Below are positions 26,161-34,615 of a stretch of DNA of 64,000 bases, in pieces. Every line of letters starts with the position of its first letter. Within the stretch, counting starts at the first letter, position 1. The stretch is from PGYR01 sp048267165 (GTDB lineage: Bacteria; Bacteroidota; Ignavibacteria; Kapaibacteriales; UBA2268): the NCBI GenBank assembly GCA_048267165.1, contig JBLWYD010000003.1, forward strand, positions 77,502-141,501, read 5' to 3'. The notes below the pieces were generated by a model. It saw nothing but the letters and a program-made list of their open reading frames with translations. It was not told where the DNA came from and did no database searches. The position numbers and the translations under genes were made by a program.

Positions 26161-28548
26161 GTGAAAAAGCAAATAATAATAATCGCAGTTCTGATACTAT
26201 CCTCATTGGGACTAACAGCTAAGAAAACAGTAGTAATAAACGAAGCGAACGGAAAACCACTAGTGGGGGTTATGGTATTCTCAGGTAAGGATACACTAAT
26301 CTCTGACAGAGCAGGTCAAATCACTAGTTCAAGCCTTACCTCAGCACCTATTGTTACTTACAATAACATATATATTAATAGTAATAGCCAACCCGATACC
26401 CTTTATGTTGACTTCCCTTTTACACTTATAAAGCCGAAGAAATTAGCAAGAATAGAAGGTGTAGTAAAAGACACTTCGGGCAATAAAATATACCCTAAGA
26501 AGATGATTCTATCAAAGGATAGTTTTGAATATAAAACAGCTACTGGAAATAGTAATTATAGTTTTGATTATTTAGCTGAAGGTGATTGGACTATCGAAGT
26601 GGCTGGAGATAAATTTTACTTACCTTTTTCATCTTCGCTTACTGTTAACGGTGATAAAGAAGCATTAAAAAATTATGATATAGTTCTACAAAATGCACCT
26701 ACTATTTACGGTACTTTTGAAGCAACAGTTACTTTTGAAAACGGAGAACCTGCTTATGGAGCATCTGTTTTTATTCTTGGCACTACAAAAGGAGGTATAG
26801 TAAAACAAGAAGGTAAAGCAACAGTTCCTAGACTTGAAGCGGGAATATATCAGATTAGAATAAGTATTCCAGAATATACTTCGATATTTGAAAGTATAAA
26901 TATTGTTGCAGGTGAGGTTCTCAAGATGAACTACCAATTTCTGGATAAAGACAAGATGAAATATGATACGGTAAGGGTAAAAGATAATTCAAATGTAGCA
27001 ACAAATGAACAAGTATTAGTTGACGGATTAGACCCAGAAAGCCAATACATAGGTGGGTTTGCAAGTGGTACTGCTGGCGGAGATTTATCTGGGAATATGC
27101 CAGATCCACTAATAGCGGTTGCCTCATTAAAATCTAATTCATCAATGGATAACGCCTTTGCACCATCCCATTCCTCACCATCAACATCTAACATCCAAGC
27201 TGGTTCACTGACAGCAGGGGAAGTAAACGATTTCCGTAAGTGGGATATGTGGGCAGATATTGCCAAAGATGAGTTAAGCAAATACATTGGTGTTTGGGGG
27301 ATAGAGCCAACTAAAAGATACACTGTTCAACTTACTTCGCTGGATAATAAGCCAGTGAGCGATGCCGTTATCAATCTTATCAGCCAAACTGGGCAGATAA
27401 TATGGTCAGCAAGAAGTGATAATACTGGCAAAGCGGAACTATGGGCTGATGCTTATAAAGCGAATAAAGATGATGTAAATGGATTGTCAGTTGAAGTTGT
27501 TTACAAAGGTAAACGACAAATCAAGAATAACATATCTGACTTCAAAAATGGCATTAATTTCATCAAAGTTAATGAGTATTGTTCCCATTCGCAGAACGTA
27601 GATATAGTCTTCGCTATGGATGCCACTGGCTCTATGGGTGATGAGATAGAATATCTGAAAACTGAATTATTGGACATTATAGAAAGATTACAAAAAGCAC
27701 AAGATGATAAGAATCTTCGAATCGGCTCTATTTTCTATCGTGATTTTGACTATCCTTTCAATGAGCTGATAGCTACTCACGATTTGACTAATGACTTTAC
27801 TTCATTGAATAAGTTTATAAACTCGCAAGAAGCAATAAGTGGCAATAGCACTGCTGAAGCAGTCGAGGTAGCACTTAGCTCTGCTGTCAATGAGTTCACT
27901 TGGTCGGAAGATGCAGTTGCTCGTATTATGTTCCTTATACTAGATGCTCCCCCACACGAAGACCCTCAGACTCTAGCTCGATTCCGTGAGCTAACTGCTA
28001 GTGCATCGGCTATGGGTATTCGCATAATCCCACTAACAGCGAGTGGAATTGACAAATCGTCCGAATACCTTATGCGTTCGTTGGCTTTGCTGACTAACGG
28101 GACTTATCTATTTCTGACAGATGATAGTGGAATAGGTGGCAGCCACATAAAACCAACTACTGATAACTATGACGTAGAGATGATGAACGAGATGATAGTA
28201 CGTATTATCAATCAATTCATAGACACTCCGATTTGCGGCGAGAATGATGACCTATACGCCAAAGATATAGATGACAATATATACAATGATAAAGAGCTGA
28301 AAGACACAGATATATCTGACTATATTAAGATATTCCCTAATCCAACTGACGGGCCTCTGACACTAGAGTTAGAGGAAAAATTCGACCAGATATTTGTAGT
28401 AGATATGAATGGTAAAATACTATTCCAACTCGAACCGAATGGAACAAGATTGCAGATTAATATTGCAGAGTACCCAACTGGTGCTTACTTCCTTAAATAC
28501 AGCTATAAAGGAGCTTGGGGGAGCAGCCAGATAAGGTTAATGAGATAG
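26161..28548 (+). CDS. Secreted VWA protein with carboxypeptidase-like repeats and T9SS sorting domain
   Basis: 795 residues from the GTG at 26161, chosen because AGGTGG lies five bases upstream and the product starts with a clean signal peptide (MKKQIIIIAVLILSSLGLTA); a GTG at 26152 would add three residues. Carboxypeptidase-regulatory-like beta domains (about 20-270) are followed by a low-complexity Ser-rich linker, another Ig-like domain (about 385-455), a VWA domain with the metal site DATGSMG near 487, and a type A T9SS sorting domain (FPNPTDGPL to SSQIRLMR). Probably a surface binding protein. It is one of four complete VWA proteins in the window. Confidence 0.85.
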   Translation: MKKQIIIIAVLILSSLGLTAKKTVVINEANGKPLVGVMVFSGKDTLISDRAGQITSSSLTSAPIVTYNNIYINSNSQPDTLYVDFPFTLIKPKKLARIEGVVKDTSGNKIYPKKMILSKDSFEYKTATGNSNYSFDYLAEGDWTIEVAGDKFYLPFSSSLTVNGDKEALKNYDIVLQNAPTIYGTFEATVTFENGEPAYGASVFILGTTKGGIVKQEGKATVPRLEAGIYQIRISIPEYTSIFESINIVAGEVLKMNYQFLDKDKMKYDTVRVKDNSNVATNEQVLVDGLDPESQYIGGFASGTAGGDLSGNMPDPLIAVASLKSNSSMDNAFAPSHSSPSTSNIQAGSLTAGEVNDFRKWDMWADIAKDELSKYIGVWGIEPTKRYTVQLTSLDNKPVSDAVINLISQTGQIIWSARSDNTGKAELWADAYKANKDDVNGLSVEVVYKGKRQIKNNISDFKNGINFIKVNEYCSHSQNVDIVFAMDATGSMGDEIEYLKTELLDIIERLQKAQDDKNLRIGSIFYRDFDYPFNELIATHDLTNDFTSLNKFINSQEAISGNSTAEAVEVALSSAVNEFTWSEDAVARIMFLILDAPPHEDPQTLARFRELTASASAMGIRIIPLTASGIDKSSEYLMRSLALLTNGTYLFLTDDSGIGGSHIKPTTDNYDVEMMNEMIVRIINQFIDTPICGENDDLYAKDIDDNIYNDKELKDTDISDYIKIFPNPTDGPLTLELEEKFDQIFVVDMNGKILFQLEPNGTRLQINIAEYPTGAYFLKYSYKGAWGSSQIRLMR

Positions 28549-28669
28549 AAATTGAAAGTTGATAGATGAGTCCTTTTTTAAGAAGAACTTTTAAATAAAT
28601 CGTCCTACATGCTTACCTGTCAAGCCGTAGGTATGAGCAGTTTGAGTAACGGAATGGAATAGATAATAT

Positions 28670-29713
28670 CTATATATCGTTCTTGCGTTCTATACGCTTG
28701 TCTCTTTGTTGTTTGGCTAGGACACGTAGATCAGCTACTTTGTCGCCCTCATCAACTATCTCTACTCCGAGTATAGTCTCAAGTACGTCTTCCATAGTGA
28801 TTAGACCCTCTACACCGCCATATTCATCAACTACGACAAACATGTGCTTCTTACGGCGAAGAAACTCTTCTAGGGCTTTGTCTAGGCGTGTATTTTCATT
28901 TATTAGGTTTAGCTCACGAGTGATAGAGCTAACTTTTTTATCTTTTTCACCTTTTAGAGCTGTAAGGAATACATCTTTGGATAATACGTATCCTATGATT
29001 TCTTCTTCTTGGTGGTCATCGCTCCAAATTGGTATTCTAGAGTATTGGCTCAGCTCCGCTATGTCTTGCACTTCGCCAATTGTTTGGCTAGCACGCAGAG
29101 TTATCATTACAGTTCTAGGAGTCATAACGTCAGTTACTAGTACTTCACTGAAATTCATTATATTTTTCAGAATTCGGTATTCATCATCATCTAGCGATCC
29201 TTCATCTTTTGCAGATTCGAATAGAGCTGTTATTTCCTCACGACTGAACTCTTCGGCGTTCTTACCACTTACTTTATGTGACAATTTCTCGTTCAGTAAT
29301 TCAAGTGGTGAAAGTGCCGTATAGAATAACTCAAAGAAAGGCACAAACCTTGGTGCAGTTGTTTTGGAAAGCTTAATACCAGTGAAATAAGCAATAAATT
29401 TGAGAAATAATGTGATGATTATTAGAATTACGAAGCTGCTAATTACTGTAAGCAGACTACTAGTATTAAAGTCAAATACTAGTCCGAAGGAGAATAAAGC
29501 AATAGCATAAAGTGCTGTTTCAATCACCATAAATGGATTGAAAGTATCGTCAAACTTAAGCCATACTTTTTGGAGTTTTCGTGCGTTAGGGGTTTCATTT
29601 TCTATAAACTCATCTATATCATCTTGGCTCAAAGCCGAGATCATATTAGATAGAAATGAAATAGAAGTAGCGATTAGTATAGATACAGCCGTTATAATCA
29701 GGGGTATGTCCAT
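28670..29713 (-). CDS. CNNM/CorB-type membrane protein with CBS pair
   Basis: 347 residues. An N-terminal CNNM transmembrane domain (about 1-135, three to four hydrophobic segments) is followed by the acidic helical linker (FSREEITALFESAKDEG) and two CBS domains, starting at VTDVMTPRTVMI and ending with VVVDEYGGVEGLITMEDVLE. Related proteins move or sense Mg2+ or Co2+, with CBS domains binding adenine nucleotides. The C-terminal CorC/HlyC domain is absent, so this is a short form. It is downstream of, and probably co-transcribed with, the receiver and LEA14-like genes. Confidence 0.88.
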   Translation of the reverse strand: MDIPLIITAVSILIATSISFLSNMISALSQDDIDEFIENETPNARKLQKVWLKFDDTFNPFMVIETALYAIALFSFGLVFDFNTSSLLTVISSFVILIIITLFLKFIAYFTGIKLSKTTAPRFVPFFELFYTALSPLELLNEKLSHKVSGKNAEEFSREEITALFESAKDEGSLDDDEYRILKNIMNFSEVLVTDVMTPRTVMITLRASQTIGEVQDIAELSQYSRIPIWSDDHQEEEIIGYVLSKDVFLTALKGEKDKKVSSITRELNLINENTRLDKALEEFLRRKKHMFVVVDEYGGVEGLITMEDVLETILGVEIVDEGDKVADLRVLAKQQRDKRIERKNDI

Positions 29714-29791
29714 AAAAAGCTACAAAGCTCCGTTATAATTTGAGATATTTATAATGACAATATATGAAATAATCGAATTAGATTCAAACAT

Positions 29792-30421
29792 TTAGTTTGT
29801 CCAACCTTTATCAACTATTGTGATTCGGTTAGGATAGTTTATATTGCCAAGTGGAGTTTTTACAGTTGGTCTTGCATCTAGTTTCAGACGCGAAGCGCTT
29901 CCGCCTTGTCCACCTATAGCTAATGCTAGATTTATCATATCTTCGTATCCTTTGTTGCCAAAGAATTCGAATAAATCTATATTCATAACTAATGGGATAG
30001 TTTCAGAGCTACCAGTACCGGGGATAACCAATTCTTTATTGATATTACCAGCTATAGTTTCTTTGTCGTCTATATATAGTTTCCAATCGAGAGCAGATAA
30101 TGTAGCAGATGATTGCTTAGTTCCGCCTTTGCCATCATTGGGGTTTTTCGCATCTACATTTAGTACGAATTGAGCAGGCCATTTCTTATCTGAATATGCC
30201 TTAGTTAGCTTTATACCATCCATTATTGATATATCCTTAACAGATTTGATATTGCTAAGGTTGACACCAGCTAACTGGAAATTATTTACATTATCTAGTT
30301 TGAATTCTAGACGTTGTAAGTTATTAAGTGAGTCAGCAAATTGATTCAAAGTTTTACAGCTACCCAAAAATAGAGTAGCTACTATTACCGTTAGGGCAGT
30401 TAAATATATTCTTTTATTCAT
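29792..30421 (-). CDS. LEA14/WHy-like lipoprotein
   Basis: 209 residues with a lipoprotein signal (lipobox ATLFLGSC, Cys22). The mature part has a single beta-sandwich with FKLDNVNNFQLAGVNL and VLNVDAKNPNDGKGG, the arrangement of LEA14/WHy domains, which in bacteria are linked to stress or envelope protection. Its start overlaps the stop of the receiver gene by one base, suggesting a functional link. Exact role unknown. Confidence 0.75.
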   Translation of the reverse strand: MNKRIYLTALTVIVATLFLGSCKTLNQFADSLNNLQRLEFKLDNVNNFQLAGVNLSNIKSVKDISIMDGIKLTKAYSDKKWPAQFVLNVDAKNPNDGKGGTKQSSATLSALDWKLYIDDKETIAGNINKELVIPGTGSSETIPLVMNIDLFEFFGNKGYEDMINLALAIGGQGGSASRLKLDARPTVKTPLGNINYPNRITIVDKGWTN

Positions 30422-30891
30422 TATTCTACGTTTAGTCCAGCTGATTCGAGTACTGCTACAGATGATTGACCCGCACCGTCTAATGCAGCTGTTAGAGCTA
30501 TTACTTTCTTTTGAGCTATGTTTAGATTAGATAATAATCTTACTTTAGCAACTAATAATTTTTCTTCGATTGGCTTACTTAAGAAATCGTCTGCTCCTGC
30601 TTCAATTGATTTCAACTGATTTGCAGTATCATTAAGAGCAGTTACTATAACTACTGGTATTTGAGCGTCTTCAGCATTTGCTTTTAGATTACGTACAGTC
30701 TCGTAACCGTCCATTCTCGGCATCATTACGTCTAGTACTATTGCATAAGGCTTTTTCTCTTTCACAGCTTCTAAGCATTCGATACCATCGTGTGCTATCA
30801 TTACTTCGTAGCCATTTGACTCCAAATATCTTTTAAGCAATTTGGTAGTGATTTTATTATCATCGACTACTAATATTGGCTTCGTACTCAT
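30421..30891 (-). CDS. CheY-like response regulator receiver protein
   Basis: 156 residues. A single receiver domain has the acidic pocket Asp10-Asp11, phospho-acceptor Asp54 (IVLDVMMPRMDGYE), Thr84 and Lys106 (LSKPIEE), so phosphorylation should work. About 30 extra C-terminal residues follow, with no DNA-binding or enzymatic output domain. No histidine kinase is nearby. It overlaps the LEA14-like lipoprotein gene by one base. The partner kinase and output are unknown. Confidence 0.9.
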   Translation of the reverse strand: MSTKPILVVDDNKITTKLLKRYLESNGYEVMIAHDGIECLEAVKEKKPYAIVLDVMMPRMDGYETVRNLKANAEDAQIPVVIVTALNDTANQLKSIEAGADDFLSKPIEEKLLVAKVRLLSNLNIAQKKVIALTAALDGAGQSSVAVLESAGLNVE

Positions 30892-30955
30892 AAGTAACCC
30901 CTTTTTGTTAATTTCTATTTCACAAAGTTAAATATAATGTTACTATAAATAAAGA

Positions 30956-31486
30956 CTAAACTTTATTTAGACTCAATCTAACTATTCCTAATATCTTATA
31001 TTTGACCGATTCATCTAATACAATATCGGGTAACAGAACGCTTGACGTACTTAATACGATTTTATCGTTTTTAAGTTTGTAGTTATTTATCATTACCTGA
31101 TTTTCGTATTTTACTAATACAATGTCATTATTCTGTGGTAATCTATCCTTTTCATAGAGTACATACTGATTATTATATAACCCGTGCTTACTCATCTCAT
31201 TACCACTAACTAAAGCTACAGCAAATCTAGTGCCAATAAGTGATTCACTTAGCACTGATATATACTCTGGTTCCTCATACTCTGTTCTGTCCACAGGGAC
31301 ATAAGGTACGTGGCTGGACATTGCTTCATTCAATGCTTTTTCGTATAACCCAACTTCTCTATTATCGGCTTCTGCTTTCAATAGCTTTAGCTGATCTGAT
31401 TTATCTAATCCACCCAACTGTAAAGTTACGTAGTCGAAAATCAAATCATAGAGTTGACGAGTATTATAGTCCGAGTAATTAGCCAT
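30956..31486 (-). CDS. S24/LexA-like domain protein lacking catalytic residues
   Basis: 176 residues. A helical N-terminal region (about 1-60) precedes a C-terminal domain (about 85-175) with the S24/LexA pattern VALVSGNEMSKHGLYNNQYV and NNDIVLVKYENQVMINNYKL. Where LexA-type proteins have the Ser of GxSM this protein has Glu97, and where the catalytic Lys lies it has Asn134, so autocleavage is not expected. Its start overlaps the stop of the upstream HTH gene by eight bases (ATGGCTAA), in another frame. The pair looks like a phage-type repressor split in two. Confidence 0.65.
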   Translation of the reverse strand: MANYSDYNTRQLYDLIFDYVTLQLGGLDKSDQLKLLKAEADNREVGLYEKALNEAMSSHVPYVPVDRTEYEEPEYISVLSESLIGTRFAVALVSGNEMSKHGLYNNQYVLYEKDRLPQNNDIVLVKYENQVMINNYKLKNDKIVLSTSSVLLPDIVLDESVKYKILGIVRLSLNKV

Positions 31487-31826
31487 CTAACATACCTGCG
31501 GCTGCTAGTATTATCTTGTTCTTAGATTCTAACTTTCCTTTCTCGTAGTTCTGCTTTATGGTTTCTCTTCGTTTTTCGCCCGCCTTATTATTGGCAAATA
31601 TATCGCCTTCGCCTGTTATTACGTAAGTTGGGTCTATACCTTTCTCGTGCAATTTGCGAAGTAGGCGAACACTGATAGCGGCTCTACCAAGTTCATAGTT
31701 GCGTATTTTGTCGCCAGTCTCGTCTAGTATGAATGCGAATTGGTCGGCTGATAGCTTCACTCCTTCGTGGAATATATCACGTATCTCCCGTAGTCGATTG
31801 CCAATTTCTTGATTAATATTTTCCAT
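31479..31826 (-). CDS. XRE-family helix-turn-helix regulator
   Basis: 115 residues. An N-terminal XRE-type HTH (about 5-70) reads GNRLREIRDIFHEG, LSADQFAFILDETGDKIRNYELGRAAIS and LHEKGIDPTYVITGEG, a form common in phage-type repressors. A charged tail follows. It is translationally coupled to the S24-like gene downstream. Two palindromes TTATGTA..TACATAA lie 22-62 bases upstream of its ATG, good candidates for an autoregulatory operator. Confidence 0.85.
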   Translation of the reverse strand: MENINQEIGNRLREIRDIFHEGVKLSADQFAFILDETGDKIRNYELGRAAISVRLLRKLHEKGIDPTYVITGEGDIFANNKAGEKRRETIKQNYEKGKLESKNKIILAAAGMLDG

Positions 31827-31847
31827 TTCCCATTCCGTAAATGTGTG

Positions 31848-31888
31848 TTATGTAGATATTACATAATTGTATTATGTAACTTACATAA
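31848..31888. promoter_or_regulatory. Tandem palindromic operators upstream of the HTH gene
   Basis: Two inverted repeats with identical arms: TTATGTA (31848-31854) with TACATAA (31860-31866), spacer five; and TTATGTA (31872-31878) with TACATAA (31882-31888), spacer three. They sit directly before the XRE gene on the minus strand. A near-identical site lies at 32982-32998 before the Mor-like gene. Confidence 0.7.
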
Positions 31889-31931
31889 GATATATGATAA
31901 TTGCAAGAATATGATTTGGGAGAATTGAGGG

Positions 31932-32414
31932 TTAAAAGATTGAAGCACCAATCTTAAGACTTACAGGATAAAACGGTTTGTTCTCTCTGCCATAAGTTGG
32001 ATTGAAGGCGAACCCTACAAACCAATTTTTGCCTAATCTATGTCTATATCCAAAATTAAAAGAAACCGAAGTACCCGTCTGAAAAAGATAATAATCCTCA
32101 AGTTCTTGGTAAAGGATATTTATACCTAAATCCAATTTGTGTTCACACCCAACTATGTAATGAAAGCCACCGAGAAAGCTAGGGTACATAGTAAAGAATG
32201 CCAGACCAGAAAAACGCATTGCACCTCTTAATCTTAGACTACCATCACCATATTCTTCGCTTACTGTCCTTAGAAGAGTAATCTCCAAATTTGGCGCCCA
32301 AAGAGCTTCTTGAGGTCCATAGACCTCATTGTACATATATACATCTTTGTCTTCATCTGCAATAACAGAAGTGGTTAATAATATAAGTATTAATAAATAT
32401 TTCAAAATCCCCAC
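31932..32414 (-). CDS. Small probable outer-membrane barrel protein
   Basis: 160 residues with a signal peptide (MGILKYLLILILLTTSVIA). The body has amphipathic strands and ends in Phe (LKIGASIF). It resembles the upstream 168-residue protein in size and pattern, and their reading frames overlap by 13 bases, so they are probably a coupled pair. No family recognised. Confidence 0.62.
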   Translation of the reverse strand: MGILKYLLILILLTTSVIADEDKDVYMYNEVYGPQEALWAPNLEITLLRTVSEEYGDGSLRLRGAMRFSGLAFFTMYPSFLGGFHYIVGCEHKLDLGINILYQELEDYYLFQTGTSVSFNFGYRHRLGKNWFVGFAFNPTYGRENKPFYPVSLKIGASIF

Positions 32415-32908
32415 CCAAAGCTCATACTAAATGAAGTTTTTAGTTCCTTTGTATCTAATCTATAGAAAGGAGTATAAGTTATTCTAAATAGAAAAGTCTC
32501 AGAACATTCCCTATACCCTACTTGAAAGCCAATAGCATCGTAACTATCTAAATCATAAATTGAATTTACATTATCAAAGTCAGTATCTTGATCACCTTTG
32601 TATTGTCTAAAATAATTAGCCCCAAACTCTACCCCAGCTCCATCCCCAATGACTTGTGTAATCCCAAGTACTGGCGACGAATAGAACATACCTCCATTGA
32701 TAACACCCATCATAGAAGCACCAAAGTTAATGTAAGTTATTTGTGATTCACCTAAAAACTCAAAAGTATTAATATTATACTCGATTGTGGGTTTGAAACC
32801 TATAGTATTACCTATTAGCTCTATGTATATATTTACATCTTTCGCCTTCGAATAAGCGGCCGTTGATGTACATAGTAATAACATGGTGATAATTATTTTC
32901 AAATTCAA
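32402..32908 (-). CDS. Small probable outer-membrane barrel protein, coupled to the next gene
   Basis: 168 residues with a signal peptide (MNLKIIITMLLLCTSTAAYS). Amphipathic strands run to a terminal aromatic residue (SFSMSFGWGF). The 3' end overlaps the start of the downstream 160-residue gene by 13 bases. The pair sits between the HTH/S24-like genes and the Mor-like gene, and the operator-like palindrome at 32982-32998 lies 74 bases upstream. Function unknown. Confidence 0.62.
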   Translation of the reverse strand: MNLKIIITMLLLCTSTAAYSKAKDVNIYIELIGNTIGFKPTIEYNINTFEFLGESQITYINFGASMMGVINGGMFYSSPVLGITQVIGDGAGVEFGANYFRQYKGDQDTDFDNVNSIYDLDSYDAIGFQVGYRECSETFLFRITYTPFYRLDTKELKTSFSMSFGWGF

Positions 32909-32981
32909 GTTCTATTATTCAATACAGTTATACAAACTTAATAAAATTATTTTGAAATCTTAATATCAATTACTTGCACAA

Positions 32982-32998
32982 TATGTAAAATCTACATA
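32982..32998. promoter_or_regulatory. Operator-like palindrome shared with the HTH gene
   Basis: TATGTA (32982-32987) and TACATA (32993-32998) with a five-base spacer, the same arms and spacer as the first operator upstream of the XRE gene (31848-31866). It lies between the divergent small-barrel and Mor-like genes. Confidence 0.55.
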
Positions 32999-33086
32999 AA
33001 ATTGCAGTAGTGATTGCTACTGATAAGAAATATACAAAAGCAATTTAACTTTTTTTCAAACTATATTCAAATTAAAAGGAGATATT

Positions 33087-33347
33087 ATGAATATACTTAA
33101 AGACTTGCAATACGGCGATTTGACCGAAGATTTGCAGATGATATACGATGTATGCGGCGAAGAAGTCGTTATACAGATGATAGAAAATCTAGGAGGGCTT
33201 AGCTTTTACGTGCCTAAGATAACTAGATTCGATGACCTGATTTACAGATTCATCAGAGAAAATAAGGCGGAGACACTCAAGAAACTCGCTATGCGATTAG
33301 GCGTAACCGAACAATATCTCAAGTGCCTAGTCAAAAGATACAATTAG
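33087..33347 (+). CDS. Mor-family transcription activator-like protein
   Basis: 86 residues. The phage Mu Mor/C pattern is visible: an acidic helical dimerisation part (DLTEDLQMIYDVCGEEVV), the strand NLGGLSFYVPK (LGG 35-37, YVPK 41-44), and a C-terminal HTH (about 62-84, LKKLAMRLGVTEQYLKCLVK). Mor activates middle or late phage transcription; stand-alone chromosomal copies are of unknown function. A strong ribosome binding site AAAGGAGA (33075-33082) precedes the ATG. No other phage gene is present, so it may be a domesticated regulator. Confidence 0.75.
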   Translation: MNILKDLQYGDLTEDLQMIYDVCGEEVVIQMIENLGGLSFYVPKITRFDDLIYRFIRENKAETLKKLAMRLGVTEQYLKCLVKRYN

Positions 33348-33398
33348 TAAAAAAGAATTTACCACCTCTCTTTTTTTCTTTTTACTGATAATTAGAAT

Positions 33399-33414
33399 AG
33401 TTGTATATACAACT
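33399..33414. promoter_or_regulatory. 16-bp perfect palindrome upstream of marR-like gene
   Basis: AGTTGTATATACAACT is a perfect palindrome ending 21 bases before the MarR-family start. Length and position fit a MarR dimer operator for autorepression. Confidence 0.7.
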
Positions 33415-33435
33415 TATATTTTATAGGTTGGATTT

Positions 33436-33855
33436 ATGAATTACTCAGAAATAGAAAAAACGGATTTTTCTGCTTGTTTAGCAGGTAAAGTTGGACGTAT
33501 ATCCAGACTTACTTCTAATATATTCAGAAAGCATCTGTCAAAACACGACATAACTGAAAGTCAGCTAAGTATTCTTTTCATAACTTCTAAGATGAAAGAA
33601 ATAACGCAGAAGCAAATTTGCGATATATACTTCCTCGAAAAATCAACTGTTAGTCGCAACCTAAAGCGGTTAGTCGAGAAAGGATATTTGGAAGAAAAGC
33701 AGCTCCCTCGTATTGTGATTACTAAAGCTGGATTGGACTTTGTAACCGAGGTCATTCCTAGTTGGAATAATGCTATGGCGGAGATAAAAGCAGAATTGGG
33801 TGATAATGGCGTTAATGCTATAGATGAAGTAATTTCGAAATTAACTAATAAGTAG
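33436..33855 (+). CDS. MarR-family transcriptional regulator
   Basis: 139 residues. The winged-helix core shows KHDITESQLSILFI, ITQKQICDIYFLEKSTVSRN and LKRLVEKGYLE, typical of MarR. Such dimers bind palindromes and release on ligand binding or oxidation. A membrane-protein gene follows after 7 bases and is the likely target. The 16-bp palindrome upstream is the probable operator. Ligand unknown. Confidence 0.92.
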   Translation: MNYSEIEKTDFSACLAGKVGRISRLTSNIFRKHLSKHDITESQLSILFITSKMKEITQKQICDIYFLEKSTVSRNLKRLVEKGYLEEKQLPRIVITKAGLDFVTEVIPSWNNAMAEIKAELGDNGVNAIDEVISKLTNK

Positions 33856-33862
33856 GTTTACA

Positions 33863-34564
33863 ATGTTAGAAACATCTTATATACTGTTGACTTTAATCAT
33901 GAATATGATTCTATTAAAGATTGGGTTTTACGCAATCGGTAACTCAATAACTGACCTAGCTATCAGGAAAAAGAAAAAAGCAACCGTAGTATTAGGACTA
34001 ACTATCTGGCAAGTTTACGTATTCCTACTTTCCATATCAGGCTTCTTAGAAGATCTATCATTCCCACCAAGATTCGTATTATTGATGATACTCCCACTCT
34101 TCATTTTCACTGGTGTGTTTCTTTACAAGAACAGAAACGAGCAATGGATAAAAGTCATTCCGCCTCACTGGTTAGCGTATTACCAGTCATTCAGAATTGG
34201 TATAGAAACAATATTCGTCTATACAGTAGCCGCTGGTATATTGCACAGTAACGTTACTATCGAGGGTTACAATATGGATATGATATTCGCATTTTCTGCG
34301 CCCGTGATAGGCACTATAATTTACAAAAAAGGTATGCCCTCACTAAGACAAATCTGTATATGGAACTACTTTGGGTTAGCAGTTATAGCTTCCATTATAT
34401 TCCTATTTATTACCTCAATGTATGCTCCACAGATTTACGGTAGTGAAGTCGGTCTATTATCATCACAATTAGGCACTTATCCATTCACTTTAGTAGCTGG
34501 ATTTCTAATGCCCTCGGCAGTTTTTATACACGTATTATCATTGGTACAAGCAATAAAGAGTTGA
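33863..34564 (+). CDS. Seven-helix membrane protein co-transcribed with marR
   Basis: 233 residues with about seven hydrophobic segments and few polar loops. No family is recognised, and no transporter signature is seen. It starts 7 bases after the MarR gene, so it is probably controlled by it. It might be a sensor or permease, but this cannot be decided from the sequence. Confidence 0.75.
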   Translation: MLETSYILLTLIMNMILLKIGFYAIGNSITDLAIRKKKKATVVLGLTIWQVYVFLLSISGFLEDLSFPPRFVLLMILPLFIFTGVFLYKNRNEQWIKVIPPHWLAYYQSFRIGIETIFVYTVAAGILHSNVTIEGYNMDMIFAFSAPVIGTIIYKKGMPSLRQICIWNYFGLAVIASIIFLFITSMYAPQIYGSEVGLLSSQLGTYPFTLVAGFLMPSAVFIHVLSLVQAIKS

Positions 34565-34615
34565 TTAGGAATATAGTTTTTATTTCAACTTTGCTTACAT
34601 TGCACAATAAGAAAA

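Noticed and set aside
28683..29324. Plus-strand frame of 213 residues
   Set aside because: Antisense to the CNNM/CBS gene, Ser/Arg-rich as usual for shadow frames.
30956..33347. Mu-like prophage
   Set aside because: Only regulator-type genes are present; no transposase, capsid, tail or portal genes are seen.
33346..33386. Hairpin after the Mor-like gene as a terminator
   Set aside because: Mostly A-T pairing with a mismatch, a long loop and no T-tract after the stem.
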